DNA from: Isosphaera pallida ATCC 43644
Lineage (GTDB): Bacteria; Planctomycetota; Planctomycetia; Isosphaerales; Isosphaeraceae
Reading direction: 5' to 3'
Assembly: GCF_000186345.1 (NCBI RefSeq)
Contig: NC_014962.1
Location: 5,112,450-5,176,449 of the forward strand
Length of the DNA: 64,000 nucleotides
The position numbers and the translations under genes were made by a program. Under the pieces are notes generated by a model. It worked only from the letters and a program-made list of their open reading frames with translations, was not told where the DNA came from and made no database searches. Numbering within the stretch: the first letter of the stretch is position 1; each line of letters starts with the position of its first letter. This document shows positions 1 to 8,444 of the stretch, piece after piece.

Positions 1-78
1 CGTTGGTAACGATGACGAACCGGGGCGGGCGCTCTCGATCAACCGACGCGCTCCCAAACCGAGGGACTTGGCTTCGAC

Positions 79-588
79 TCAGCCTTCGGCCTTGGGCTTG
101 AGGTTGAGGGTCAGGGGCCTGAGCACGGCGAGCATGGTGTTGAGATGGGCCAGACGGGGGCCGAAGCGATCCACGAAGTCGGTCAGGGCGAAGTCGCCCT
201 CAACGAGGTTCTCCTGGTTGTCGGCGATATATTCGGTCAGTTCCCGCATGAGGGCAGCGTGAACTTGCTCTAGCTGACCGACCGACTCCCGGCAGGCGTC
301 CAACACCTCGCTGTGGCTGGCCTGCCAACGCTCCAACTCGGAAATCTGGCGGGCGCGCTGCTCGCGGGCCACCTGGACCGTCTCCTTGGCCAACTCCAAC
401 TGCTGGCGTTGCAGCTCCAGGGATTGGCGTTGCGCCTCCAGGGTTTGCGACTGGAGATTGATCAGAATCTGGAGCAGAGCGACCAGGTCGTGAGCAGGGG
501 AGTGCGGCATGGTGGGGACGGCGCCCGAGGGGGAGACTTCCACCCGATAGGTCAGACCCTGAAACGATTGGGGGTTCTCCTTGGACAC
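79..588 (-). CDS. Coiled-coil hypothetical protein
   Basis: I do not recognise a named family. The product is 169 residues. A Gln/Leu/Glu-rich stretch with heptad-like spacing (about residues 35-95, containing LEAQRQSLELQRQQLELAKE) predicts a long coiled coil. A second helical part follows, with an acidic end around DFALTDFVDRFGPRL. There is no signal peptide or membrane segment, so it is probably cytoplasmic. I chose the GTG at 588 because AGGAGG lies at 595-600, an ideal ribosome binding site. The frame stays open upstream to an ATG at 834, but that extension has no conserved look. It ends close to the window edge, so its downstream neighbour is unknown. Function is not assignable from sequence. 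Confidence 0.6.
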   Translation of the reverse strand: MSKENPQSFQGLTYRVEVSPSGAVPTMPHSPAHDLVALLQILINLQSQTLEAQRQSLELQRQQLELAKETVQVAREQRARQISELERWQASHSEVLDACRESVGQLEQVHAALMRELTEYIADNQENLVEGDFALTDFVDRFGPRLAHLNTMLAVLRPLTLNLKPKAEG

Positions 589-963
589 CCTCCGCCTCCT
601 TTCCCCGCACGGGGCTGGATTGGCCGCCTCGACCGAACTGGTTGTTGAATGGTTGATCCCGAACGCGACGGGATGGCGGCGGCGTGACGAATTGCAGTCA
701 ATCAGCTTGTTCGTCCGGCGATTCATCCCATCCGCAGCGATCCGGCTCGCCGACGACCCCACTCCGGACCCACTCCCGAAGCAACCCGATCGGCAGGTCG
801 AACCACTGTTCGCATTATAGGTGGGCTTCGTCATCTCGACAGGTCAACCTCGCCACTTTTTCCCAAGACCGCCCGTCCGCAAGGGTTGTGACCCGGTCGA
901 TTCCCCCGATCGATTCGGAACGTCGGTTGAACGATTTCGTCCAGCGGTTCGGTGATTTCGGAA
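589..963. other. Intergenic region, no gene seen
   Basis: This 375-bp gap lies between the coiled-coil gene and the end of nnrD, which is on the same strand. It holds the AGGAGG ribosome binding site of the coiled-coil gene at 595-600. I see no convincing promoter or hairpin. Confidence 0.5.
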
Positions 964-1875
964 TCAATCTTCCCATTCTCTGAGCGCTTCGGCGATGAAT
1001 TCGGGAAGGTCAGAGGCGATTAGGCCATTGGGTCCCCGTCGCCGCGCGCCAAGATCGCCGGCCCGTCCGTGGCGATCGACCGCCAGGCAGGCTGCCTCGA
1101 ACGGTGCCAGCCCCCGCGCCAGCAGCGCCGCGACGACGCCGGTCAACACGTCGCCGCTGCCTCCCGTGGCGAGTCCCGAGTTGCCAGTGGTGTTGCGGCG
1201 CGCCCGGCGACCATCGCCGATCAAGGTTTCAGCTCCTTTGAGAACAAAGACGATCCCGGAGTCCCTCAAGCGGGGACTCAATGTCGTCAGAAAACCGACG
1301 CGGTCGTGACGCGCCTGCTCGGCCAGCTCGGGAACCAGACGCGCCGCCTCGCCGGGATGAGGGGTCAGTACCGCCGGACCACGAACGTGGTCCAACCCCC
1401 CTAGGTCCGCCAGGGCGTTCAGCGCGTCGGCGTCAAACACCCGAGGACGCTCCAGCGCCGGGGATTCCGCTAAAAACCGGATCATGCGGTCCAATTCTGG
1501 TGAGCGGCCCAGGCCGGGACCAACGGCGACGGCGTCGGCCCAACTGGCTTGTTCTTCGAGGAGGGTCCAGGTTTCGGGGGGGGCGAAGTCGATGCGTCCT
1601 TGGGGATCGGCGGGCAGGGGGACGATGGCGTAGGAGGGTTCGAACCCGGCGACGGTCTCGAGGATGGTTTCAGGCACTGCCAGACGCACCAGCCCGGCTC
1701 CGGCTCGCAACGCCCCCCGACCGGCCAGGGCGGCCGCGCCGGCCATGCCGCGGCTTCCCGCCACGATCAGGACCGAGCCGAACGTCCCTTTATGACCGTC
1801 GGAGGGGCGGCGGGGCCAGGGTGGGAGTTCGACCCATTCCAAATCCAAGGTGTCCGAAGGCTCCGAGGTGGTCAT
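964..1875 (-). CDS. nnrD: ADP-dependent NAD(P)H-hydrate dehydratase
   Basis: This enzyme repairs damaged NAD(P)H hydrates by ADP-dependent dehydration. It belongs to the ribokinase-like YjeF C-terminal (carbohydrate kinase) family. The 303 residues carry HKGTFGSVLIVAGS near the N-terminus, the VLTPHPGE motif in the middle and NTTGNSGLATGGSGDVLTG near the C-terminus, all family signatures. The usual N-terminal epimerase domain (NnrE) is absent, so this is a stand-alone dehydratase. The ATG at 1875 starts just ahead of the conserved region; the frame continues upstream into the larB 3' end without conserved sequence. It lies 52 bp downstream of larB on the same strand and may be cotranscribed with it. 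Confidence 0.9.
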   Translation of the reverse strand: MTTSEPSDTLDLEWVELPPWPRRPSDGHKGTFGSVLIVAGSRGMAGAAALAGRGALRAGAGLVRLAVPETILETVAGFEPSYAIVPLPADPQGRIDFAPPETWTLLEEQASWADAVAVGPGLGRSPELDRMIRFLAESPALERPRVFDADALNALADLGGLDHVRGPAVLTPHPGEAARLVPELAEQARHDRVGFLTTLSPRLRDSGIVFVLKGAETLIGDGRRARRNTTGNSGLATGGSGDVLTGVVAALLARGLAPFEAACLAVDRHGRAGDLGARRRGPNGLIASDLPEFIAEALREWED

Positions 1876-1927
1876 GACTGGGGTTTCCCGGCGTGGGGTT
1901 GGAAAGGGTCGTCCGAATCGGGACGAA

Positions 1928-2746
1928 TCAGGTGGAACGAGGGGAGGGGGGAGCGTGGGCATGTCCCTGGCGCGCCAGGTGGAGCTTTCGGGCAATCATG
2001 CCGGCGAGGTGACCGCCGTTGAACCCGGCGTCGATGTTGACTGCCGTGACATTCGAGGCGCAACTGTTCAAGATCGCCAACAGGCTGGTCAGGCCATGAA
2101 AGTGCGCTCCGTAGCCAACGCTGGTGGGCACGGCGACCACCGGGCAATCGACCAACCCGCCCAGCACGCTGGGCAGCGCCGCCTCCATGCCCGCGACGGC
2201 CACCACGGCGTCGGCCCCCACGATCTCGGGTAAACGTCGCAACAGACGATGCAGGCCGGCCACCCCCACGTCGGCGATCAGCTTCACCTCGCAGGCCCAG
2301 GCTTCGGCCACCACCCGCGCCTCCTCGGCCACCGGCAGGTCGGCGGTCCCGGCGGTCACTACCACCACGTTGCCCCCGACCGGCTCCGGTTGGCAGGGAG
2401 GAATCCGAAAGGTGCGCCCCAAGGGGTTGTGTTGGCCTTCGGGATGGTCTCGTTGCAACAGTTCGCCGGTCTCGGCGGTGATGCGGGTCACCAGCGCGCC
2501 CTGACCTGTCTCGCCCAAGCGGCGCATGATCGCGCGGATTTGGTCGGGGGTTTTGCCCTGACCAAAAACGACCTCGGGGAAGCCGCAACGAGCTTTGCGG
2601 TTGAGGTCAAGCGTGGCGAAGTCCCCCAACTGGACCGCGGCGGGACGATCCTCCGATCCTCGGATCAACCGTTGGGCCGCTTCGGAGGGTTCGATCGCCC
2701 CTCGCCTCACTTCGTCAAGCAACCGCGCCAGGGCGTCAGGGTTCAT
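1928..2746 (-). CDS. larB: Nickel-pincer cofactor biosynthesis protein LarB (AIR carboxylase-like)
   Basis: LarB carboxylates nicotinic acid adenine dinucleotide in synthesis of the nickel pincer nucleotide of lactate racemase-type enzymes. The 272 residues have an N-terminal helical part, then a PurE-like domain with VVTAGTADLPVAEEA, GMEAALPSVLGGL and VPTSVGYG. The last block (LLAILNSCASNVTAVNIDAG) is typical of LarB rather than PurE. The ATG at 2746 has GGGGAG about 10 nt upstream; a longer frame to 2905 looks non-conserved. No larC, larE or larA is nearby, so its partners must be elsewhere. nnrD follows on the same strand. Confidence 0.88.
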   Translation of the reverse strand: MNPDALARLLDEVRRGAIEPSEAAQRLIRGSEDRPAAVQLGDFATLDLNRKARCGFPEVVFGQGKTPDQIRAIMRRLGETGQGALVTRITAETGELLQRDHPEGQHNPLGRTFRIPPCQPEPVGGNVVVVTAGTADLPVAEEARVVAEAWACEVKLIADVGVAGLHRLLRRLPEIVGADAVVAVAGMEAALPSVLGGLVDCPVVAVPTSVGYGAHFHGLTSLLAILNSCASNVTAVNIDAGFNGGHLAGMIARKLHLARQGHAHAPPSPRST

Positions 2747-3164
2747 CGTCGGATCGCTCCCCTGCTGAAACTCTTTCGAACCTGATCCCGCCGTGTTCAA
2801 CCAGCACAACGCGACCCAACGGGGCGATTCCCTCATCGAACGCATCGAGATCGAGCGAGCCTTGACCGCGTCCGACAACGGCGTGTCCCGCGTCGTGACC
2901 AACACGCCCGAGGAACCGGCGTCGTCCCTGGTTCAGCATAGCGACCCGGCTCGTTTTCGCCACCAGGTTTGGAAATCGCTTCCTCCCGCGCTTAGACTGG
3001 GAAGTGACGCCTCTTCCCAAACGGTGACGATCCCCCCAGAGCGAACGTGGACACCAACCTCAAACGGTCACGGTTCCCTTCAAAACGAAGGCGGGAATGA
3101 GGTAAATGGGATCCGTTTCGAGGGAACGAGTGAGCGTGCCGCAACGTCCGAAGGATCGCCGCCG
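2747..3164. other. Divergent gap between larB and the DUF2135-like gene
   Basis: This region separates the divergent larB and downstream plus-strand gene starts. The reading frame of the plus-strand gene is open back to a GTG at 2793, so a longer N-terminus for that protein is possible. I see no clear promoter hexamers or other gene. Confidence 0.4.
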
Positions 3165-4313
3165 ATGACCCCATCTCCCAACCCGCTTCCGATGGATCGC
3201 TCGCCGTCTTCTCAAGAAAACGATGTGAATCCGGCGCGCCAAACGGTGCCCCTGTCGTCCGGCGAGCCGGTCGGTACCGGTTTGAGGATCAACATCGAGG
3301 CTCAAGCGATCGCTCCGTCTTCCCATCCGGCACGCTCTAGTCCCAACACGATTTCCTCTCGTGCTCAGGCGGTAGGCGGTCAGGCCGCCGCCGCCGCTCA
3401 GGCCGCCGCCCAACGTGCTGGCCAGGCTGCCCGACGGTTCCGCGATCGGGTCGCCTCCGGCTTGCCGCTCCAAGTGCGCCGGGTCGAGGAGGAGGAAAAC
3501 ACCGAACCCTTCGATGCCCGCGCAGGCGTGCGGATTCGTTCCTGGACCGTTTCGGCCCTGGTTCACTTGGTGCTCTTTCTGGTGTTGATGGTTTGGGCGA
3601 TCGCTCCCAGCGGCTCCAGAGGCGACGGGCGGTTCACCGGCGGCTTCGGCGGTTTCAACTCCGGGGCCACTGGCTTCGATCAGATCGAAGGGTTCGACGA
3701 ACCGCTGGCCAGCCCCGCCCTCAATCCCATCGACACCATGCCGATCGACACCACCTTGCCCGCGACTGCTCTGAGCGACAACCTCTTGACGGTCGACGCC
3801 AGCGGCGTCGCCAGCCGAGGACGCGGCTCCGCCGGCGGTTTGGACGGCGACTTCGGCGACTCCCTGTTCGGCGATGGTTCCGAAACGATCAAGGGGGTGG
3901 CCGTCAAGGTCGGCGACCCTCAATTCACTTTGCTCTGGGATACGCGAACCGATATCGACCTGCACGTTTGGGAACCCGGCGGTGCCCATATCTATTGGAA
4001 TGAACGTCGATCCGCTCAAGGCGGCGAACTCGACGTGGACAACACCCAGGCGTTTGGACCTGAGAACATCTACTGGACCGTCACTGACGAAAAGGGCAAC
4101 CAGGTCAAAACCAATGGCCCTCCAGGGGAATACGTCTGGAAGGTTCACTTCTACGGCGCACCCAGCGGGCTGTCGATTCCCACCCGCTGGAAGGTGCGAG
4201 TCAAGCACAAAGGCAAGGTGCAGATTTACTCCGGCGTCCTCAAACGCATCGGCGAGTGGTCGCGGCCCTTCACCCTGACCGTCTCGCCGTCCGACTCGTC
4301 CCGAGGCGATTGA
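3165..4313 (+). CDS. Membrane-anchored protein with DUF2135-like (YfaP-type) domain
   Basis: The function is unknown. The protein (382 residues from the ATG at 3165, which has AAGGA about 10 nt upstream) starts with a Ser/Pro-rich, then Ala/Gln-rich low-complexity region. One transmembrane helix follows (VHLVLFLVLMVWAIAP, about residues 140-160), then a Gly-rich linker. The C-terminal domain contains FTLLWDTRTDIDLHVWEPGG, ELDVDNTQAFGPENIYW and PGEYVWKVHFYG, resembling the DUF2135/YfaP extracytoplasmic beta-domain. The topology suggests a cytoplasmic tail with the beta-domain outside. The frame is open to a GTG at 2793, so the true start is uncertain. It lies 143 bp upstream of lpxB. Confidence 0.65.
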   Translation: MTPSPNPLPMDRSPSSQENDVNPARQTVPLSSGEPVGTGLRINIEAQAIAPSSHPARSSPNTISSRAQAVGGQAAAAAQAAAQRAGQAARRFRDRVASGLPLQVRRVEEEENTEPFDARAGVRIRSWTVSALVHLVLFLVLMVWAIAPSGSRGDGRFTGGFGGFNSGATGFDQIEGFDEPLASPALNPIDTMPIDTTLPATALSDNLLTVDASGVASRGRGSAGGLDGDFGDSLFGDGSETIKGVAVKVGDPQFTLLWDTRTDIDLHVWEPGGAHIYWNERRSAQGGELDVDNTQAFGPENIYWTVTDEKGNQVKTNGPPGEYVWKVHFYGAPSGLSIPTRWKVRVKHKGKVQIYSGVLKRIGEWSRPFTLTVSPSDSSRGD

Positions 4314-4456
4314 GCGTCATTCGGCAGGAACCGGACGAGCGACTCGTGATCGTCGATCCCGGGATTTCCGGCGATCGACCTTCCCCGTTGGTCGAGTCAG
4401 GGTTAGGATGGACCCCCGACGGAGCGTCAACCACGTCCAACGATCCGACCGCAGGG

Positions 4457-5794
4457 ATGCGAGACCGCGCGATGCACCTGTTCCTCTCCACCGGCGAGCC
4501 CAGCGGCGACCTGCACGCGGCCAATCTGGCCCACGAACTCAAACGGCTCGACCCCAGCCTCAAGCTCTCCGGCTTTGGTGGCCCGCGCCTGGCCGAGGCC
4601 GGTTGCGAGGTGATCTATCCGCTCACCGAACTGGCGGTGATGTGGTTCACTCGCGTTCTGCTCAACCTGGGCACCTTCCTGGGCATCCTTCGCCAGGCCG
4701 AACGGTTCTTCGAGGAGCATCGCCCCGATTTGGTCGTTCTAATCGACTACCCTGGACTTCACTGGTGGATCGCCCGCGCTGCTCACCAACGCGGCATCCC
4801 CGTGGTCTACTTTGTCCCCCCTCAAATCTGGGCCTGGGCCCCCTGGCGCATCGAAAAGATCAAACGCCACTTCGATGAACTACTGTGCAGTCTCCCCTTT
4901 GAGCCGCGATGGTATCACCAACGCGGCTATCCCCACGCGACCTACATCGGCCACCCCTACTTCGACGAACTGCGGCAGCGTCGCCTCGATCCAGCGGTTT
5001 TGGAGCGTTACCGCTCGGAGGCCGACGACGCCGACACCTTGGCCATCCTGCCCGGCTCGCGTTCGGCGGAGGTCGGCTTCAACGGCCCTCCACTCTTGAA
5101 AGCGGCCGCCAAGCTCGCGGCGGTGCGTCCACGGACCCGATTTCGCGTGGCCGCCTACAAATCCACGCACGCCCAGACCCTCCGCGACATGCTCGATGCA
5201 CTGGATTTACCGACCGACCAGCGTGCGCTTTTGGATCGGCGGCTGTCGATCCATGTGGGCGAGACCCCCGAAATCCTCCGGGTGGCCGCCGCCTCGTGGT
5301 CGGTCTCTGGCTCAGTGAGCCTGGAGTTGATGATGGAGGCGGTCCCCTCGGCGGTCGTCTATCTGCGCCCCCGCTGGAACCTCTGGGTCGCCCGCCGCTT
5401 CATCCAGGTCCGCTACATTTCACTGGTCAACCTGATCGCCGACGAAGAAATCTTCCCCGAGTTCCTAGAATCCCGCGACATCACTGACGACCTGGTGCGA
5501 CTCGCCCAGGGCTGGCTCGACGATCCCGCTCAACGCGCCCGAGCGTTGGCCGGTCTCGATCGGGTCCGCGATCTCTGCGCCCAACCGGGAGCGACCCGCC
5601 GCGCAGCGGAACGGCTCTTGACCCGCCTTCACAGCCCCGAGCGGATGGCCCGATTACGTCAGGACGAAACCAGTTTATCCCAACCCACGTCGCTTGCTCC
5701 CTCCGCGACCCGGTTCGACTCCGCCCACTCAGTTCCCTGCCGGTTGGAGCCGTCCACCACTCACTCCGGGACCATCGCGGCGAAGGTTTCATAA
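4457..5794 (+). CDS. lpxB: Lipid-A-disaccharide synthase
   Basis: LpxB joins UDP-2,3-diacylglucosamine and lipid X to form the lipid A disaccharide at the inner face of the cytoplasmic membrane. Its presence supports a lipid A-type outer membrane. The protein shows the GT19 landmarks: LFLSTGEPSGDLHAANLA at the N-terminus, VLIDYPGLHWW, the PPQIWAWAPWRI block, LAILPGSRSAEV, and VSGSVSLELMMEAVPSAVVY. I used the ATG at 4457; the ATG at 4472 is equally near the conserved start and neither has a strong ribosome site. About 50 extra C-terminal residues are rich in Ser, Thr and Pro and look disordered. It is convergent with hpnE, 48 bp away. Confidence 0.93.
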   Translation: MRDRAMHLFLSTGEPSGDLHAANLAHELKRLDPSLKLSGFGGPRLAEAGCEVIYPLTELAVMWFTRVLLNLGTFLGILRQAERFFEEHRPDLVVLIDYPGLHWWIARAAHQRGIPVVYFVPPQIWAWAPWRIEKIKRHFDELLCSLPFEPRWYHQRGYPHATYIGHPYFDELRQRRLDPAVLERYRSEADDADTLAILPGSRSAEVGFNGPPLLKAAAKLAAVRPRTRFRVAAYKSTHAQTLRDMLDALDLPTDQRALLDRRLSIHVGETPEILRVAAASWSVSGSVSLELMMEAVPSAVVYLRPRWNLWVARRFIQVRYISLVNLIADEEIFPEFLESRDITDDLVRLAQGWLDDPAQRARALAGLDRVRDLCAQPGATRRAAERLLTRLHSPERMARLRQDETSLSQPTSLAPSATRFDSAHSVPCRLEPSTTHSGTIAAKVS

Positions 5795-5842
5795 TCCTCA
5801 TCCTCCCGCCGAGTTGCCGGGACCAAAGGGGATTGGGTCGCG

Positions 5843-7402
5843 TCAGCCCGCCGCGATCATCTCGGTCTCGGCGTTGGGAGATGAGGAACCTAAAGGCTCC
5901 GGTGGTTCGTCGGCAATGGGGCCCAGGATCAGGCGTCCGGGACGGTCGCAGGGGGGAGGGCCCAGCAGCCAGCGGCTGAGACCGTTGCCGGGAGGGTTGG
6001 GACGGACTAGGCGGCGAGGACAGCCAAGGTATTCCAGCGCTTCCTCGGCGGCGAGGAAGCCGGAACGGACTGCCCCTTCCATCGTGGCGGGCCAGCCGGT
6101 CGCGGTCCAGTCGCCCGCGAGAAACAGGCCGTCGATCGGCGTCCGCTGAAACGGACGGCGCTTCTCTAGGCCGGGGGTGGCCGAGAAGGTCGCGGCGTGC
6201 TCGGTGACCACGCGCGCGGCGTTCAAACGAGCTTGACCCACCTCGGGCCAGATCGCCGTCAACTCGGCCAACGCCCGGTCGATGATCGCCTGACGGCCCA
6301 TCCCCTTGAGCCCCCGCGAGGCGCTGACGACCAACTGAAGGTATTCCGGTCCCGCGTCGGCACCGCCACCGATCTTCCGGTGGTTGAACACCCATTGAAT
6401 CATCCGGCCCGGCGTGGCGGCGAACTCGATGGGGCAGACCGGGCGATCGAACCAAAGGTGAATGCCGGTGATCGGCGCGGCTTCCATGCTGTTGAGGGTC
6501 TCGATCAAGGTTGAGAGCCGTCGTTGTCCGCGTTCAGGCAACACGGCCGCAACCCGACCAAACGGCAGCGCCAAAATGACCAGATCGGCCTCCACGACGC
6601 GACCATCGCGTAGGGTCAGACCAGCCACCGCCTGCGGTTCGTCTTCAAGTTCGATCCGGCGCACGCTGGTGGAAAGGTGGATCTTGACGCCGCGTGTGGT
6701 CAACCAGTGTTCTAGAGACGGACCAAACACCTCGCCGAGGGGGCCGCGAGGAATCAACGGGCGGTAACCATAGCGGTTCCGCATCAGACCTTCGACAATG
6801 ACCATCCGAGCCAGGCCAGGGTCGATCCGGTCGAGCGATTCGTTGAGCGCGGAGACCAGGATCGGTTCCCAGAACCGCTCGATCGCGTGGGGTGATTGAC
6901 GATGGCGAGTTAACCACGCGGCGAAGGGTTCGTTGGGTCGGAAGTCGGGTCGAAGCGCCAGGCGTGTCACCGCGTAGGCGATGCCCAGCTTGTCGCCCCA
7001 GGTCAGAAAGGGTAAGCGGAACAAGCCGCCCGCCAGGTGGAGAGGCGCGGGCAGGGGGCCGGCCTTAAGCGCTCCGGCGCGGCGATCCGGACCAATCATG
7101 GGGATGCGATCAAATGGCTTGAGGAAGTCGCCGCGGCCGATCGTTTCGAGAAAGGCGATCACATTGACGCAACACCCCAGCGCGATGTGTTGACAGTGAT
7201 CGACGAGTTCGCCGGTGGTTGCGTCGGTGAACGAGCCAGCGCGACCGCCCAGGCGGGGGCGGCTCTCGTAGAGGGTCAGGTTGAGGTCACGTCCGGTCAG
7301 GGCAACGGCGGCGGCCAACCCGGCCAAGCCGCCACCTACGATCGCCACACGCGGCGGGGGAGGCATCCAATCGGCCTTCGGGGTCGCCCACGCCGTGGTC
7401 AT
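5843..7402 (-). CDS. hpnE: Squalene-associated FAD-dependent desaturase HpnE
   Basis: HpnE reduces hydroxysqualene to squalene in the bacterial HpnCDE route. The 519 residues begin with the FAD-binding dinucleotide fold VAIVGGGLAGLAAAVAL (about residues 19-35), followed by the GRAGSF and DHCQH blocks. The ERFWEPILVSALNE motif and the C-terminal GLFLAGDWTATGWPATMEGAV are typical of HpnE and related amine-oxidase-fold desaturases. The start at 7402 avoids overlap with hpnD, whose stop is 46 bp upstream. It is the last gene of hpnC-hpnD-hpnE. A C30 carotenoid desaturase is a weaker alternative, but the two synthases upstream favour HpnE. Confidence 0.85.
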   Translation of the reverse strand: MTTAWATPKADWMPPPPRVAIVGGGLAGLAAAVALTGRDLNLTLYESRPRLGGRAGSFTDATTGELVDHCQHIALGCCVNVIAFLETIGRGDFLKPFDRIPMIGPDRRAGALKAGPLPAPLHLAGGLFRLPFLTWGDKLGIAYAVTRLALRPDFRPNEPFAAWLTRHRQSPHAIERFWEPILVSALNESLDRIDPGLARMVIVEGLMRNRYGYRPLIPRGPLGEVFGPSLEHWLTTRGVKIHLSTSVRRIELEDEPQAVAGLTLRDGRVVEADLVILALPFGRVAAVLPERGQRRLSTLIETLNSMEAAPITGIHLWFDRPVCPIEFAATPGRMIQWVFNHRKIGGGADAGPEYLQLVVSASRGLKGMGRQAIIDRALAELTAIWPEVGQARLNAARVVTEHAATFSATPGLEKRRPFQRTPIDGLFLAGDWTATGWPATMEGAVRSGFLAAEEALEYLGCPRRLVRPNPPGNGLSRWLLGPPPCDRPGRLILGPIADEPPEPLGSSSPNAETEMIAAG

Positions 7403-7448
7403 GTCGGAGAACTCCAGGGATGGTTCAGGATCGCCGTTTGTCAGCGGC

Positions 7449-8444
7449 TCAGGAGGACCAAATCCGTCCCGTCCACCAAGCACGCCCGGCGATTGCGAGT
7501 TTACGCCAACGGGCCACCCGGACCCGCCCTCCCCAGATGTTGTAGTCGCGGCGGACGATTTCACGGAGCAAGGCGTGATAAATCCCCACGATCGCGGCCA
7601 GCACTGGGCGGCCCACCGGGTTGATCAGGTTCGCCAGCGGCGCGGCCTCGCGGTAGAGGGTCTCGGCCCGCTGGGCCTGGAATTCCAGAAGGGCCCGGAG
7701 TTGACGAGGGGCAGGATGGGTCATCTCCGCCAGACTCGCCGGATCGACCCCAAACCGGGCCAATTCGGCGCGGGGGAGGTAGATTCGTCCTTGGCGGGCA
7801 TCCTCTTGAACATCCCGAAGGATGTTGGTCAACTGAAGGGCGATCCCGCATTGCTCGGCCAACCGCACCGCCCGGCCGTCGCGGTTGTCGAAGCCCCAAA
7901 GATGCAGACAAGTCAAGCCGACCGCGGAGGCGACGTGGTAACAATAGGTCCGAAGCGCCTCGAAATCCTCGAAGCCGTGATGCTCCAGGTCCATCGCCAC
8001 TCCGTCGATGACCTCGTGAAGATGGCGTGGGGGGATGGCGTGTCGCCGCACCGTTTCCACCAGGGCCGCCAGGCCAGGCCATGACGAGCCGTGGATGGGC
8101 GGGGGGGGGTCGTGGTTCAAGGCGTGGTCGAGTTGGATGCGCCAGGCGTTCAAGGCGGCGCGACGGCGTTCCAACGGTCCCGGCTGGTCTACCAGGTCGT
8201 CAGTGTGGCGGAAGAAGGCGTAGATTGCGTTCATGCCCCGCCGACGATCCGCTGGCAAAAGTCTGAAGGCATAGGCAAAGTTGCGTGCCTCGCATCGCAC
8301 CACTCGGGAACAGAACTCATGGGAGGCCAGGGTGGCGGCTTGGTCCGAGGCGATGGTTGAAGAGGCCGGCCGCGCCGAGGACACCGCCGACCCGATCGCG
8401 GGCGGGGGAGGAGCCGGAGCCGAAACGGCGCGGAGAGTGTTCAT
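7449..8444 (-). CDS. hpnD: Presqualene diphosphate synthase HpnD
   Basis: HpnD condenses two farnesyl diphosphates to presqualene diphosphate. This trans-isoprenyl diphosphate synthase (331 residues) has the first Asp motif RHTDDLVDQ and the second, QLTNILRDVQEDARQGRIYLP, both needed to bind Mg-diphosphate. The start is the ATG at 8444. It overlaps the hpnC stop as ATGA (8441-8444), which implies translational coupling and rules out the longer frame reading back to 8816. The first 35 residues are Ala/Pro/Ser-rich and not conserved. Taken alone the domain could be a phytoene synthase; its place between hpnC and hpnE decides the call. Confidence 0.87.
   Translation of the reverse strand: MNTLRAVSAPAPPPPAIGSAVSSARPASSTIASDQAATLASHEFCSRVVRCEARNFAYAFRLLPADRRRGMNAIYAFFRHTDDLVDQPGPLERRRAALNAWRIQLDHALNHDPPPPIHGSSWPGLAALVETVRRHAIPPRHLHEVIDGVAMDLEHHGFEDFEALRTYCYHVASAVGLTCLHLWGFDNRDGRAVRLAEQCGIALQLTNILRDVQEDARQGRIYLPRAELARFGVDPASLAEMTHPAPRQLRALLEFQAQRAETLYREAAPLANLINPVGRPVLAAIVGIYHALLREIVRRDYNIWGGRVRVARWRKLAIAGRAWWTGRIWSS

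Noticed and set aside
1928-2746. PurE, AIR carboxylase of purine synthesis
   Set aside because: It is much longer than PurE and carries the LarB-specific C-terminal block ending VNIDAG.
3060-4208. A long minus-strand frame opposite the DUF2135-like gene
   Set aside because: The plus strand encodes a recognisable membrane helix and DUF2135 domain; the opposite frame has no domain.
7449-8444. Phytoene synthase (CrtB) of the carotenoid route
   Set aside because: The domain alone would allow it, but it overlaps hpnC by ATGA and is followed by hpnE, the fixed squalene trio.
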